From positions 1-52,624 of the forward strand of contig NZ_CAMYMD010000057.1 of NCBI RefSeq assembly GCF_947259555.1: a stretch of DNA of 52,624 bases, read 5' to 3'. This stretch comes from an uncultured Roseovarius sp. GTDB taxonomy: Bacteria; Pseudomonadota; Alphaproteobacteria; Rhodobacterales; Rhodobacteraceae. The notes beneath the pieces are model-generated. The model was not told the origin of the DNA. It saw nothing but the letters and a program-made list of their open reading frames with translations, and made no database searches. How positions within the stretch are numbered: position 1 is the first letter of the stretch; each line of letters begins with the position of its first letter. The position numbers were made by a program, and so were the translations under genes. This document shows positions 1 through 8,733 of this stretch, in pieces.

Positions 1-155
1 CAACGTTTCAAGCCATTGAAAACGCGGGAGTGTTTGGCTGGCATAAAGTGCGATCCACAGAGGTTGCTGCGCCCACCCGGCGGTCAGGCACCGCGCGGCT
101 TGTTTCTGACCCCCCAATGTCCGCTCAAGGCCACAAATTCTCTCTATAAGCTAGC

Positions 156-713
156 CTACCCCCGCTTCAGAAACCGGATCATGGTGTCGCCATAGCGCCG
201 CTCTTCGATCAGGCGCAGGCCATCGGGCGGGGTGATCGGGGCGCTCTCTTCCCAGACGATCAGCGCCGCCTCAGACATCCAGCCCCCGGCCAATGCCGCC
301 GCCAATGCCGCCTCGCCCAGCCCCTTGCCATAGGGCGGATCAAGAAACACCAGGTCATGCGGCACGCCGGGATTGGCCCCCGGCTTGCGTGCGTCGACCG
401 CAAACACCCGGCACGCCGCCTCGGCCCGGCAAAGGCCGATATTTTGGCGCAGGAGCGACAGCGCCTTGCGCCCGCTCTCGACAAAGCTCACCCCCTCGGC
501 CCCGCGTGACAGCGCCTCGAGCCCGAGCGCGCCAGTGCCCGCGAAGATATCGAGCACATGCGCGCCCGTGACCGGATCGCCATAGCCGCCCGCCAGCACG
601 TTGAAGAGGCTCTCGCGCACCCGGTCGGAGGTGGGCCGCAAATGCGCCGCCGCATCGCCCTTGCCGACACTGGCGAGCGCCCGCCCGCGATGCGCGCCGC
701 CAATGATCCTCAC
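156..713 (-). CDS. rsmD: 16S rRNA (guanine966-N2)-methyltransferase RsmD
   Basis: Predicted to methylate N2 of G966 in 16S rRNA during 30S assembly, using S-adenosylmethionine. The 185-residue length is normal for RsmD. The protein opens with the family's MRIIGG, has RPTSDRVRESLFN near residues 27-39, the SAM-binding run DIFAGTGALGLEAL near 55-68, and the N6/N2-methyltransferase catalytic motif FLDPPY near 124-129. The start codon is GTG, and it overlaps the stop of the upstream flavoprotein gene by four bases (GTGA), so the two are probably translated together. The upstream gene has no obvious link to ribosome assembly. The family assignment is firm; the role is taken from the family. Confidence 0.93.
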   Translation of the reverse strand: MRIIGGAHRGRALASVGKGDAAAHLRPTSDRVRESLFNVLAGGYGDPVTGAHVLDIFAGTGALGLEALSRGAEGVSFVESGRKALSLLRQNIGLCRAEAACRVFAVDARKPGANPGVPHDLVFLDPPYGKGLGEAALAAALAGGWMSEAALIVWEESAPITPPDGLRLIEERRYGDTMIRFLKRG

Positions 714-1915
714 GGTTTCAAGAGCGGTTTGAGATCGGCCCCGGCATCGGCCACCAAGACCGGATCGGCGGATTTACCGGCGTCGATCAGCCGCTTGCCC
801 ACCATATAGGCGCGCGGGTCGTTCATCGCGTCCACGGCCAGCAACTGATCGCCCTTGTAATACCAGAACGACACCGCAGCCCCGCTGTCGCGGGTGACGA
901 TCCGGTCATACCCGGTGCTCAGCCCGGCGATCTGCAATTTCACATCGTATTGATCCGACCAGAACCACGGCTGCGGCACGTAGTCTTTTGCCTGGCCCAT
1001 GATATTGCCCGCCACGCAGTCGCCCATGTCTATGGCATTGGGCACGCTTTCCAGCCGCAGCCGCCCGCCCTGATGCGGGAAGGACGCGCAATCGCCCACC
1101 GCCCAGATCGCCGGGTCCGAGGTGCGGCCCTGCGCATCGACGGCGATGCCGTTGTCGGTCTCCAGCCCGGCGGCCTCGGCAAGCGTTGTGTCGGGCACGA
1201 TGCCGACGCCGACGATCACCATGTCCACGTCCAACTCCGTGCCATCGCTGAGCCGCGCGCCGCTGACATGGCCGTCGCCCAGGAGACGCTCCAGCCCGAC
1301 GCCCTCACGAATATCCACGCCGTGGCGGGTATGCAGCGCGCGGAAATAATCCGAGGTTTCCTTGGCGGCGACCCGTTGCAGGATACGCTCTGCCATCTCG
1401 ACCAGAACCACCTGCATGCCGCGCGAGGCCGCCACCGCCGCCGCCTCGAGCCCGATATAGCCGCCGCCGACGATCAGGACGCGCGCGCCAGGCCGAAACC
1501 CCGGGGCCATCGCGTCAACATCCGCGAGCGTACGTACCACATGCACGCCCCCCAGATCGCCACCGATTGCAGCAGGCAGACGGCGCGGCAGCGAGCCGGT
1601 GGCCAGCACGAGGTGCGCGTAGCCAAGCCGTTCCTCGCCCATCACAACCTCTTGCGCCGCCCGGTCTATGCCGGTCACGCGCAGGCTGGTGCGCAAGTCG
1701 ATCCCGGCCTCGGCATAATAGCTTTCGGGCCGCAGATAGAGCCGCTCCAGCGCCATCTCGCCCAGCAGGTATTTCTTGGACAGGGGCGGGCGCTGATAGG
1801 GCGGCACCGGCTCTTCACCGATCAGGGTCACCGGGCCGTCATAGCCCTCGCTGCGCAGCTTCGCCACCAATGAGGCCCCCGCCTGCCCTGCCCCGATCAC
1901 CACAACGCCTGCCAT
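710..1915 (-). CDS. FAD-dependent ferredoxin reductase (putidaredoxin/rhodocoxin reductase type)
   Basis: A 401-residue flavoprotein expected to pass electrons from NAD(P)H to a small [2Fe-2S] ferredoxin that serves an oxygenase or P450. An N-terminal FAD-binding IGAGQAGASL lies near residues 6-15. A second dinucleotide loop, GGGYIGLEAA, sits near 150 for NADH, and the late FAD motif AVGDCA near 270. The C-terminal region fits the reductase C-terminal domain of BenD/putidaredoxin reductase relatives. The ATG has a GGGAG ribosome site. No ferredoxin or oxygenase gene is adjacent, so the physiological partner is unknown. It is divergent from the peroxiredoxin gene, with 90 bases between the two starts. 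Confidence 0.85.
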   Translation of the reverse strand: MAGVVVIGAGQAGASLVAKLRSEGYDGPVTLIGEEPVPPYQRPPLSKKYLLGEMALERLYLRPESYYAEAGIDLRTSLRVTGIDRAAQEVVMGEERLGYAHLVLATGSLPRRLPAAIGGDLGGVHVVRTLADVDAMAPGFRPGARVLIVGGGYIGLEAAAVAASRGMQVVLVEMAERILQRVAAKETSDYFRALHTRHGVDIREGVGLERLLGDGHVSGARLSDGTELDVDMVIVGVGIVPDTTLAEAAGLETDNGIAVDAQGRTSDPAIWAVGDCASFPHQGGRLRLESVPNAIDMGDCVAGNIMGQAKDYVPQPWFWSDQYDVKLQIAGLSTGYDRIVTRDSGAAVSFWYYKGDQLLAVDAMNDPRAYMVGKRLIDAGKSADPVLVADAGADLKPLLKP

Positions 1916-2005
1916 CTTGATCTCCCGAGTTTCCCGTGGTCACCTGCCTACCATCCGCCTATATCTACATCCACACGCAATCCACCGGAACGACAAGGAG
2001 CGACC

Positions 2006-2494
2006 ATGACCCTTTCCACTGGCGACAAACTGCCCGAGGCCACTCTGCTGACATTGGGCGAGAACGGCCCCGAAGAGGTGGCGCTGAGCGCCAAGACCGC
2101 AGGCCGCAAGGTGGTGATCTTCGCCGTGCCCGGCGCTTATACGCCGACCTGTACCTCGGCGCATGTCCCCAGCTTCGTGCGCACCAAGGGCGATTTCGAC
2201 GCCAAAGGCGTGGACGAGATCATCTGCGTCTCGGTCAACGACCCCTTCGTGATGAACGCCTGGGGCGAGGCCACCGGCGCGACCGAGGCGGGTATCACCC
2301 TGCTGGGCGACCCGCAAAGCGCCTTCACCAAGGCGATCGGGATGGAGTTCGACGCGCCGCCCGCAGGCCTTCTGGCGCGCTCCAAGCGCTATGCGATGTA
2401 TGTCGAGGACGGCACCGTCAAGGTGCTGCATGTCGAGGACAGCCCCGGCACCTGCGAAGTGACAGCCGGCGAATCACTGCTGGCCGAAATCTGA
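2006..2494 (+). CDS. Peroxiredoxin, Prx5/AhpE-like thioredoxin-fold
   Basis: A 162-residue thiol peroxidase that should reduce hydrogen peroxide or alkyl hydroperoxides in the cytoplasm. The Prx5 signature PGAYTPTC places the peroxidatic cysteine at residue 49, followed by SAHVP. Other cysteines occur near 75 and 150, and the last could act as a resolving cysteine. There is no fused glutaredoxin domain, unlike the longer hybrid Prx5 forms. An AAGGAG ribosome site precedes the ATG. It is transcribed away from the flavoprotein at 710-1915; whether that reductase recycles it cannot be told from sequence. The convergent neighbour is the dnaE2 gene, 73 bases away. Confidence 0.9.
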   Translation: MTLSTGDKLPEATLLTLGENGPEEVALSAKTAGRKVVIFAVPGAYTPTCTSAHVPSFVRTKGDFDAKGVDEIICVSVNDPFVMNAWGEATGATEAGITLLGDPQSAFTKAIGMEFDAPPAGLLARSKRYAMYVEDGTVKVLHVEDSPGTCEVTAGESLLAEI

Positions 2495-2567
2495 GCGCAC
2501 GACGAGGGGCCTGTCCGCAAAACCGATGGCACATCATCACCGTTCGGATGGTGCGCCGAGGTCGCGG

Positions 2568-5438
2568 TCAGGCCCCTTGCGGTGTCAGGATGTGGCGCAA
2601 GAGCGCCAGAGGATGCGCCCGCAGCGAAAGGCGCAGGGCGACATAATCCTCGACCACCTCCTCGCCAAGGCTCATCTTGGGGAGATGGGCGGCGGGCTCT
2701 TCAATGACCTCGCCGTCGATATCCCGCGCAAAGAGCGGCAAAGGCGTGTCAGACCGGAGTGCTTTGGCCTGCCATAACGCTGCGCGGCGGGTCAGCCCAA
2801 GCGCAGCAAACACATCCGCCTCGGCCAGACGCGACAGAAGTGCCGGGGCGGTCCCCGCACGCCGCCACACATCTTCGGGCCCGGTATAGCCATTGCCCCG
2901 CGCCGCCGCAATCCAGTCTGCCTCGTCCCGGGCGACACCCTTGATCTGACGAAACCCAAGACGCACTGCAAGACCGCCGGCCCCGTCCGGTTCTACCGCG
3001 TTGTCCCAGTAGGACGCGTTGATACAAACGGGCCGCACAGTCACCCCATGCTCACGCGCGTCCCGCACGATCTGCGCAGGGGCATAGAACCCCATGGGCT
3101 GTGAATTTAACAGCGCACAGGCAAAGATCGCCGGATGATGGTGCTTTATCCATGCGCTGGCATAGACCAGATGCGCAAAGCTGGCGGCGTGGCTTTCGGG
3201 AAAGCCGTAGCTGCCAAACCCCTCGATCTGGCTGAAACACCGCTCGGCGAAATCGCTGTCATAGCCATTGGCCCGCATGCCGCGCAGAAAGCGGTTGCGG
3301 AATTCGCTGACATTGCCGTGCTTCTTGAAAGTGGCGAGCGAGCGGCGCAGGCGATCAGCTTCCTCGGGGGTAAAGCCCGCGCCGATGATGGCAATCTGCA
3401 TTGCCTGTTCCTGAAAGAGCGGCACGCCCAATGTCTTGCCCAGAACGCGCCCCAACTCGTCTGATGGAAAGCTGACCGGCTCTTCGCCGTTGCGGCGGCG
3501 GATGAAGGGATGCACCATGTCGCCCTGTATCGGCCCCGGGCGGATGATCGCCACCTGAATCACCAGATCGTAAAAGGTACGCGGCCGCATGCGTGGCAGG
3601 AAATTCATCTGCGCGCGGCTTTCCACCTGAAAGACCCCGAGACTATCGGCGCGGCACAGCATGGCATAGACCTTTGAGTCCTCGGGCGGCAGCGTGGCCA
3701 GCGTGTAGCGGGCACCGCGATACTGCGCGAGCAGGTCAAACGCCTTGCGGATGCAGGTCAGCATGCCAAGGGCCAGAACATCGACCTTGAGGATGCCAAG
3801 CGCGTCGATATCGTCCTTGTCCCAGCAAATGACCGTGCGGTCCTCCATGCTGGCATTTTCGATGGGCACCAGTTCGTCCAGCCGCCCCTCGGTGATGACA
3901 AACCCGCCGACATGCTGGCTGAGATGGCGGGGAAAGCCGGTGATTTCCGCGATCAGCTCCAGCGTCAGCGCAAGGCGGCGGTCGCGCGGATCGAGCCCGA
4001 TCTCGTGCAGGCGCCCCGGATCAAGCGCGCCCTCGCCCCCGTGGCCCCAGATCTGCGAGGTCATGGCCCCCAGAACATCCTCCGACAGCCCCATGGCACG
4101 ACCCACCTCGCGGATCGCGCGCTTGGTCCGGTAATGGATCACTGTGGCGCAGAGCCCGGCGCGATGCCGCCCGTAGCGTTCATAGATCCACTGGATCACC
4201 TCCTCGCGGCGCTCGTGTTCGAAATCCACGTCGATATCGGGCGGCTCGTCGCGCGCCTCGGATACGAACCGCTCGAACACCATGGTGCCGATCTCGGGGC
4301 TGACCGAGGTGACACCGAGACAATAACACACCACCGAATTGGCCGCTGATCCGCGCCCCTGACACAAAATCCCCCGTGACCGGGCAAAAGCGACCACGTC
4401 TCGCACCGTCAGGAAATAAGGCTCGTAACGCAGCTTGGCGATCAGGGTCAGCTCATGCTCCATCAGGTTGCGCACCCGCTCGGGCGCACCGCCGGGATAG
4501 CGCCACTCCATCCCCTCTTGCGCCAGACGGCGCAGTCTTTGGGTCGGGGTTTCATCCTCGGTCCCTTCGCTTGGATACTCATAGCGCAACTCATCAAGCG
4601 AAAAGGCAAGCCGTGCCGCCAATGCGGCGGCTCGGTCCACCGCGGCCTCATGACCCCGATACAGGCGGCGCATCTCGGCCTCCGAGCGCAGGCGCCGTTC
4701 GGCATTGGGCAATGCGTGGCGGCCGAGATGGTCCACCGTCACGCCCAGACGGATCGCGCTGAGCACATCGGCCAGGCGGCGGCGGTGCGCCCGATGCAGG
4801 ATCGGACAAGCGGCGGCAATGGTGGGCAGGCCAAGCCGCGCCGCGCGCTCCGCCAAGTGATGGAAACGCGCAGCATCACGCCCGTCATAGCGCGGCCGCA
4901 GCAAAAGATGCACATGCTCCCCAAACCGCGCCAGCAAGTGTCTGGCCGGCACCTGCCAATCCGGCACACCTTCGGGATGCAACAGGAGGTGCAGCCCCTC
5001 CGCACCCGCCATCACATCCTCAAGCCCCAGATCACACTCGCCCTTGGGCGCGCGCTGCCGCCCGAGGCTGATCAACCGGCAAAGGCTGGCCCACCCCCGG
5101 CGATCATAGGGCAAAACGGTGATCTCGATCGCTTCGCGCAGCACCAGCTTTGACGCGGGGATGAGACGGGGCGTGGTGGTCCATTGCGGCTCGGTGGCCC
5201 ATGGCGCGGGCGGCCCCACGGGCCCTTGCCGCGCCTCCAGCGATTGACGCTCGCCCACCTGTCGTGCGACCTCGCGCGCCGCAGTATGAGCCCGCACAAT
5301 GCCCGCCACGGAATTGACGTCGGCAATCGCCACCGCCGAAAGGCCAAGTGCAGCCGCGCGCTCGATATACTCCTCGGGATGCGCCGCCCCGGTGAGAAAG
5401 GTGAAATTCGAGGTGGCGGAAAGCTCGGCAAAGGACAT
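2568..5438 (-). CDS. dnaE2: Error-prone DNA polymerase III alpha subunit DnaE2 (ImuC), lacking the usual C-terminal region
   Basis: Translesion polymerase of the bacterial mutasome. The ATG at 5438 is chosen because the protein then begins MSFAELSATSNFTFL, as DnaE2 proteins do; an open frame continues 23 codons further upstream. The PHP domain is at the N-terminus. The polymerase motif PPDIDVDF gives catalytic D401 and D403, and the third acid is D553 in KVDVLALG, so the active site is intact. The protein has 956 residues and stops just after SLRAHPLALLRHILTPQGA, where family members normally continue about 100 residues into an OB-fold region (VAGxVLVRQRP and beyond). That region is not found in any frame before the peroxiredoxin gene. 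No imuA or imuB is adjacent. A LexA box lies 32 bases upstream. Confidence 0.9.
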   Translation of the reverse strand: MSFAELSATSNFTFLTGAAHPEEYIERAAALGLSAVAIADVNSVAGIVRAHTAAREVARQVGERQSLEARQGPVGPPAPWATEPQWTTTPRLIPASKLVLREAIEITVLPYDRRGWASLCRLISLGRQRAPKGECDLGLEDVMAGAEGLHLLLHPEGVPDWQVPARHLLARFGEHVHLLLRPRYDGRDAARFHHLAERAARLGLPTIAAACPILHRAHRRRLADVLSAIRLGVTVDHLGRHALPNAERRLRSEAEMRRLYRGHEAAVDRAAALAARLAFSLDELRYEYPSEGTEDETPTQRLRRLAQEGMEWRYPGGAPERVRNLMEHELTLIAKLRYEPYFLTVRDVVAFARSRGILCQGRGSAANSVVCYCLGVTSVSPEIGTMVFERFVSEARDEPPDIDVDFEHERREEVIQWIYERYGRHRAGLCATVIHYRTKRAIREVGRAMGLSEDVLGAMTSQIWGHGGEGALDPGRLHEIGLDPRDRRLALTLELIAEITGFPRHLSQHVGGFVITEGRLDELVPIENASMEDRTVICWDKDDIDALGILKVDVLALGMLTCIRKAFDLLAQYRGARYTLATLPPEDSKVYAMLCRADSLGVFQVESRAQMNFLPRMRPRTFYDLVIQVAIIRPGPIQGDMVHPFIRRRNGEEPVSFPSDELGRVLGKTLGVPLFQEQAMQIAIIGAGFTPEEADRLRRSLATFKKHGNVSEFRNRFLRGMRANGYDSDFAERCFSQIEGFGSYGFPESHAASFAHLVYASAWIKHHHPAIFACALLNSQPMGFYAPAQIVRDAREHGVTVRPVCINASYWDNAVEPDGAGGLAVRLGFRQIKGVARDEADWIAAARGNGYTGPEDVWRRAGTAPALLSRLAEADVFAALGLTRRAALWQAKALRSDTPLPLFARDIDGEVIEEPAAHLPKMSLGEEVVEDYVALRLSLRAHPLALLRHILTPQGA

Positions 5439-5469
5439 GGCAACCCTGATTCCCGGTCCCGCCCAGTAT

Positions 5470-5484
5470 GTTCTATTTTTGTTC
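5470..5484 (-). promoter_or_regulatory. LexA (SOS) box, alphaproteobacterial type
   Basis: The sequence GTTC-TATTTTT-GTTC is an exact match to the alphaproteobacterial LexA operator GTTC-N7-GTTC; read on the gene's strand it is GAAC-N7-GAAC. It ends 32 bases before the dnaE2 start codon at 5438, where bound LexA would block transcription until DNA damage. SOS control of dnaE2 is well established in this class. Confidence 0.85.
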
Positions 5485-5513
5485 CATCTTCCAGCCCTGG
5501 CATGCACGGCAGA

Positions 5514-5999
5514 TCAGGGGCGCTTCGCAGCGCAGGCCCCGCCCTGATAACAGCGCAACACACGCTGCAACATCTCGGGCGTCGGCTCTGGATGACTCAT
5601 CCCGCCGCAGGGCTCGAGCGTCAGTACATAGCCGTCCTCGCGCCGCTCCAGAAAACCGAGATGATCGATACCCGGCACCGCCCCGGCACACCAAGGGCCG
5701 AAGCACTGCACATCAAGCGTGATCTCACGGTCAAAATCGAGATCAAAGCCGCTGCGGGTCAACGCCTGACCGGTTATCCGGGCAGGAATCAGAGTATGAG
5801 GCGGCTTCCTTTGATCCTGCATGTCCGTCTCTGGCAATCGCTCCGCATCAAAGAGCAGCCTGCCATGCACCACGATATAGGGTTCCTCCGCCTCGGACGC
5901 GCGAAGATAGGTCCGCGCCACATCATGTGGCAGACAACTCAGCGCCAGTGTCGGCCCGCATGTGGCACAAAAAACCGCGGCCAGAATCCATCGTTTCAT
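5514..5999 (-). CDS. Exported protein of unknown function
   Basis: I do not recognise this 161-residue protein. It begins [20 protein letters not shown], a good signal peptide with cleavage probably near residue 20, so it should be periplasmic. The mature part holds about six cysteines ([25 protein letters not shown]), which suggests disulfides. Its start overlaps the stop of rppH by four bases (ATGA), so it is probably made from the rppH transcript. Its own stop lies only about 30 bases upstream of the LexA box of dnaE2. It is not ImuA or ImuB, which might have been expected beside dnaE2. No enzyme motif was seen. Confidence 0.75.
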   Translation of the reverse strand: MKRWILAAVFCATCGPTLALSCLPHDVARTYLRASEAEEPYIVVHGRLLFDAERLPETDMQDQRKPPHTLIPARITGQALTRSGFDLDFDREITLDVQCFGPWCAGAVPGIDHLGFLERREDGYVLTLEPCGGMSHPEPTPEMLQRVLRCYQGGACAAKRP

Positions 6000-6478
6000 A
6001 GGCGGCTCCCGAATTCATCCAGAACGCGCGCATAGACGTCGCGTTTGAACGGCACGATATTGGCTACGAGATCGGCAGGCGGAAGCCATCTCCACTCTGA
6101 GAACTCCGGATGATCGGTGGCGATGTTCACATCCGAGTCGTTGCCGATGAACCGCATGAGAACCCATTTCTGCTCCTGCCCCTTGTAGCGTCCCTTCCAG
6201 ATACGCGGCACGATGTCATGCGGCAGATCGTAGGGAATCCAGCCTGTCGTCTCGGCTTCGATATGGACCTTGTCCGCTGTGACGCCGGTCTCCTCCCACA
6301 GCTCCCTCAGTGCCGCCTCTTGCGGCGTTTCGCCCGGATCAATGCCACCCTGCGGCATTTGCCAGGCTGGCGTGTCATTATCGATTCGCTGTCCGACAAA
6401 GACGTGACCCGCCACATTCACGAGCATCACGCCAACACACTGGCGATAGGGCAGTCCGGCAATCTCTTCAGGGGTCAT
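5996..6478 (-). CDS. rppH: RNA pyrophosphohydrolase RppH (Nudix)
   Basis: Removes pyrophosphate from the 5' triphosphate end of mRNAs, opening them to RNase E decay; related members hydrolyse diadenosine polyphosphates. The 160-residue length matches the family. The Nudix box is complete: [20 protein letters not shown] followed by TGV, giving the GX5EX7REUXEEXGU pattern near residues 43-65. The N-terminal [12 protein letters not shown] and the later [12 protein letters not shown] are typical of RppH. It is followed with a four-base overlap by the exported protein gene at 5514-5999. About 330 bases separate it from trpS, and these hold the remnant described at 6619-6753. Confidence 0.93.
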   Translation of the reverse strand: MTPEEIAGLPYRQCVGVMLVNVAGHVFVGQRIDNDTPAWQMPQGGIDPGETPQEAALRELWEETGVTADKVHIEAETTGWIPYDLPHDIVPRIWKGRYKGQEQKWVLMRFIGNDSDVNIATDHPEFSEWRWLPPADLVANIVPFKRDVYARVLDEFGSRL

Positions 6479-6618
6479 CGTGCGCCTTTCCTTAGCGCGG
6501 AGAGACTGCGCTGTGTCGCCCGGCGCGTCAAGCTGTCCGATCCGCCAGTTTTACATTCAACGCCTACGCTACACCCTGCCCTGAGAGCCAACCGAAAAGG
6601 ATCATATCTACTGTCAGA

Positions 6619-6753
6619 AAACCTACACTATACAGCTTCGACGGATCCGCCTACCTGCGCACCGTTCGCATGATACTGGCGGACTAGGGGCTGGACTACG
6701 ATCAAGTCCCTGTAACCGTGTTGGAGGGCGAACCCGATCCTCCCGAATGCCTT
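6619..6753 (+). pseudogene. Glutathione S-transferase remnant (N-terminal fragment with in-frame stop)
   Basis: Plus-strand translation in this otherwise empty stretch reads KPTLYSFDGSAYLRTVRMIL, then AD, a TAG stop at 6685-6687, then GLDYDQVPVTVLEGEPDPPE. This closely resembles the N-terminal thioredoxin-fold half of bacterial glutathione S-transferases, which read like LYSFDGSxYVRTVRMxLAEKG followed by a VPVNVLEGEP-type segment. The ATG is gone (the codons before KPT are ATC ATA TCT ACT GTC AGA), the frame carries a stop, and the homology fades after about 45 residues as it reaches the 3' end of trpS. It is best read as a decayed, truncated gene. The rest of 6479-6809 shows no other gene. 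Confidence 0.7.
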
Positions 6754-6809
6754 GTCAACAAGCGGAACGGGATGCGCGTTGCGCCTGTTCGGGCCGTTTT
6801 CGTCTGTGG

Positions 6810-7838
6810 TCAAAGCTCGCGCGGTCCGACCATACCCATAATATCATAGGTCTGGCGCAAGATCGGGGCGGCAATGGCGCGGGCACGGTCTGCGCCATTC
6901 GCGAGAATGCGGTCGATCTCGGTCACGTCCTGCATCAGCCGTGACATCTCGGTCGAAATCGGCGCAATCTTGTCGACCGCCAGATCGGCGAGCATTGGCT
7001 TGAACTCGGAAAACGGCTTGCCGCCCGCCTCGGCCATGACCTGATCCACGCTCTTATCCGCAAGGGCCGCGTAGATATTGACCAGGTTGCGCGCCTCGGG
7101 CCGTTCCTCCAGCCCCTTGGCCTCGGAGGGCAGCGGCTCGGGGTCGGTCTTGGCCTTTCGGATCTTCTTGGCAATCGCGTCGGCATCGTCTGTCAGGTTG
7201 ATCCGGCTCATGTCCGAGGGATCGGATTTCGACATCTTCTTGGCACCGTCGCGCAGGCTCATCACCCGCGTCGCCGCCCCCTCGATCACCGGCTCGGTTA
7301 TGGGAAAGAAATCAACGCCGAAATCGTTGTTGAACTTGATCGCGATATCGCGGGTCAGCTCCAGATGCTGTTTCTGATCCTCGCCCACCGGCACATGCGT
7401 GGCATGATAGGCCAGAATATCCGCCGCCATCAACGCGGGATAGGCAAAGAGGCCAAGCGAGGCATTCTGCGCGTTCTTGCCCGCCTTGTCCTTGAATTGC
7501 GTCATGCGCTGCATCCAGCCCATGCGCGCCACGCAGTTGAACACCCATGCCAGTTGGGTGTGCTCGGCCACCTGAGACTGATTAAACAGGATCGACCGCG
7601 CCGGATCGAGGCCCGATGCGATGAACCCGGCGGCCAGTTCCCGCGTGGCATGGCGCAGGTCGGCCGGCTCTTGCCAGACGGTGATGGCGTGCAGGTCAAC
7701 CATGCAATAGAGCGTCTGCACCCCTTGGTTCTGCGCCTCGGCAAAACGTTTCAGCGCGCCGAGGTAATTGCCGAGATGCAGGTTGCCCGAGGGCTGGATC
7801 CCCGAAAATACGCGGGGGGTAAAGGCCGCCTCGGTCAT
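6810..7838 (-). CDS. trpS: Tryptophanyl-tRNA synthetase
   Basis: Charges tRNA-Trp with tryptophan; class Ic synthetase with a Rossmann core, acting as a dimer in the cytoplasm. The ATP-binding HIGH-type signature appears as [14 protein letters not shown] near residues 16-29, and the KMSKS loop as [10 protein letters not shown] near 199-208. The 342-residue length is normal. The gene stands alone. It is convergent with the glutathione S-transferase remnant on its 3' side and starts 75 bases from the divergent rhomboid-like gene. I saw no tryptophan leader peptide or T-box upstream. Confidence 0.96.
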   Translation of the reverse strand: MTEAAFTPRVFSGIQPSGNLHLGNYLGALKRFAEAQNQGVQTLYCMVDLHAITVWQEPADLRHATRELAAGFIASGLDPARSILFNQSQVAEHTQLAWVFNCVARMGWMQRMTQFKDKAGKNAQNASLGLFAYPALMAADILAYHATHVPVGEDQKQHLELTRDIAIKFNNDFGVDFFPITEPVIEGAATRVMSLRDGAKKMSKSDPSDMSRINLTDDADAIAKKIRKAKTDPEPLPSEAKGLEERPEARNLVNIYAALADKSVDQVMAEAGGKPFSEFKPMLADLAVDKIAPISTEMSRLMQDVTEIDRILANGADRARAIAAPILRQTYDIMGMVGPREL

Positions 7839-7912
7839 GGCTCAACTCCGTGGTGGATTTCTGTGCTCGCCTCGCTTACCCATGCGCCAATGCCCCGTCA
7901 AGGAGAGGTGCC

Positions 7913-8599
7913 ATGTCAGACCACCAGCGGCCCGCCCCGGTCAATCCGCTGCCACCCTTCGTGATCGCGCTCTTTCTGGTGATCATCGGTGTCGAAGCGA
8001 TGTTCACCCTCGGAGCACGCGGCCTCGTGGGCGGCCCCGAAGCAGTCGGCTGGCGATCCCTGGCGATCCAGGATTACGCGTTCAACGGCGATATCATGAC
8101 GTGGATGCTGGAGAACCGCAGCTGGCCAATAGAACACCTGCGCCGCTTCGTCACCTATGCCTTCGTGCATGGCAGTTTTACCCATGCGCTCTTTGCAGGA
8201 GTTCTCTTGCTGGCCATGGGCAAATTCGTATCCGAGGTGTTCCGGCATTGGGCGGTTCTGGTCTTGTTTCTGATCAGCACAATCGTCGGCGCAGCGGTCT
8301 ACGGTGTGATCGTCACGCAGCAACCTTGGCTGATCGGGGCGTTCCCCGGGGTCTACGGTCTGATTGGCGGCTTCACATACATCATGTGGCTCCGGCTTGG
8401 GCAGTTGGGCACCAATCAGGCCAGGGCATTCACCCTCATCGGTGTTTTGATGGGGCTGCAACTGGTCTTTGGCCTGCTGTTTGGCAGCAATGCCACATGG
8501 GTTGCGGATGTGAGCGGATTTGTCACCGGGTTCCTCGCCTCCTTCGTTCTGAGCCCCGGGGGCTGGTCGCGGTTGCGCGCCCGCCTGCGCCACGACTAG
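7913..8599 (+). CDS. Rhomboid-like membrane protein, catalytic Ser and His apparently replaced
   Basis: A 228-residue integral membrane protein with about six hydrophobic segments and the overall pattern of a GlpG-type rhomboid: HGSFTH (H86, H91), then GVYGLIGG, then SGFVTGFLASF. Active rhomboids carry the serine in GxSGxxxG. Here the position reads GAFPGVYG, so F144-P145 replace Ser-Gly. The histidine expected in the last helix (often HLGGFxxG) is also absent, since that segment reads DVSGFVTG. It is therefore probably a non-proteolytic rhomboid relative. The ATG at 7913 is chosen for its AAGGAG site eight bases upstream; an open frame extends 21 codons further. It is convergent with murJ. 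Confidence 0.75.
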   Translation: MSDHQRPAPVNPLPPFVIALFLVIIGVEAMFTLGARGLVGGPEAVGWRSLAIQDYAFNGDIMTWMLENRSWPIEHLRRFVTYAFVHGSFTHALFAGVLLLAMGKFVSEVFRHWAVLVLFLISTIVGAAVYGVIVTQQPWLIGAFPGVYGLIGGFTYIMWLRLGQLGTNQARAFTLIGVLMGLQLVFGLLFGSNATWVADVSGFVTGFLASFVLSPGGWSRLRARLRHD

Positions 8600-8733
8600 A
8601 AAAGCGGTTCCCGAACCTGGGATTTTAGCCTGTTGCCGCCGTTGAACCGCACCGCGTTTCGCGCGGGTACTGCAATCGGAAGTCCGCCAAAACCCACCCA
8701 TGACGCCAAGACGCGCTTCGCCGCAAAAAAATC

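Noticed and set aside
1..155. Possible gene end at the left edge
   Set aside because: No frame in these 155 bases gave a recognisable protein, and no RNA structure was evident.
950..1873. Long plus-strand open frame opposite the flavoprotein gene
   Set aside because: It is a shadow of high G+C codon use: low-complexity His/Arg/Ala-rich translation with no family resemblance, opposite a convincing gene.
2495..2567. A frameshifted continuation of dnaE2 before the peroxiredoxin gene
   Set aside because: All three frames were read; none shows the VAGxVLVRQRP or later OB-fold sequence, and the gap is only 73 bases.
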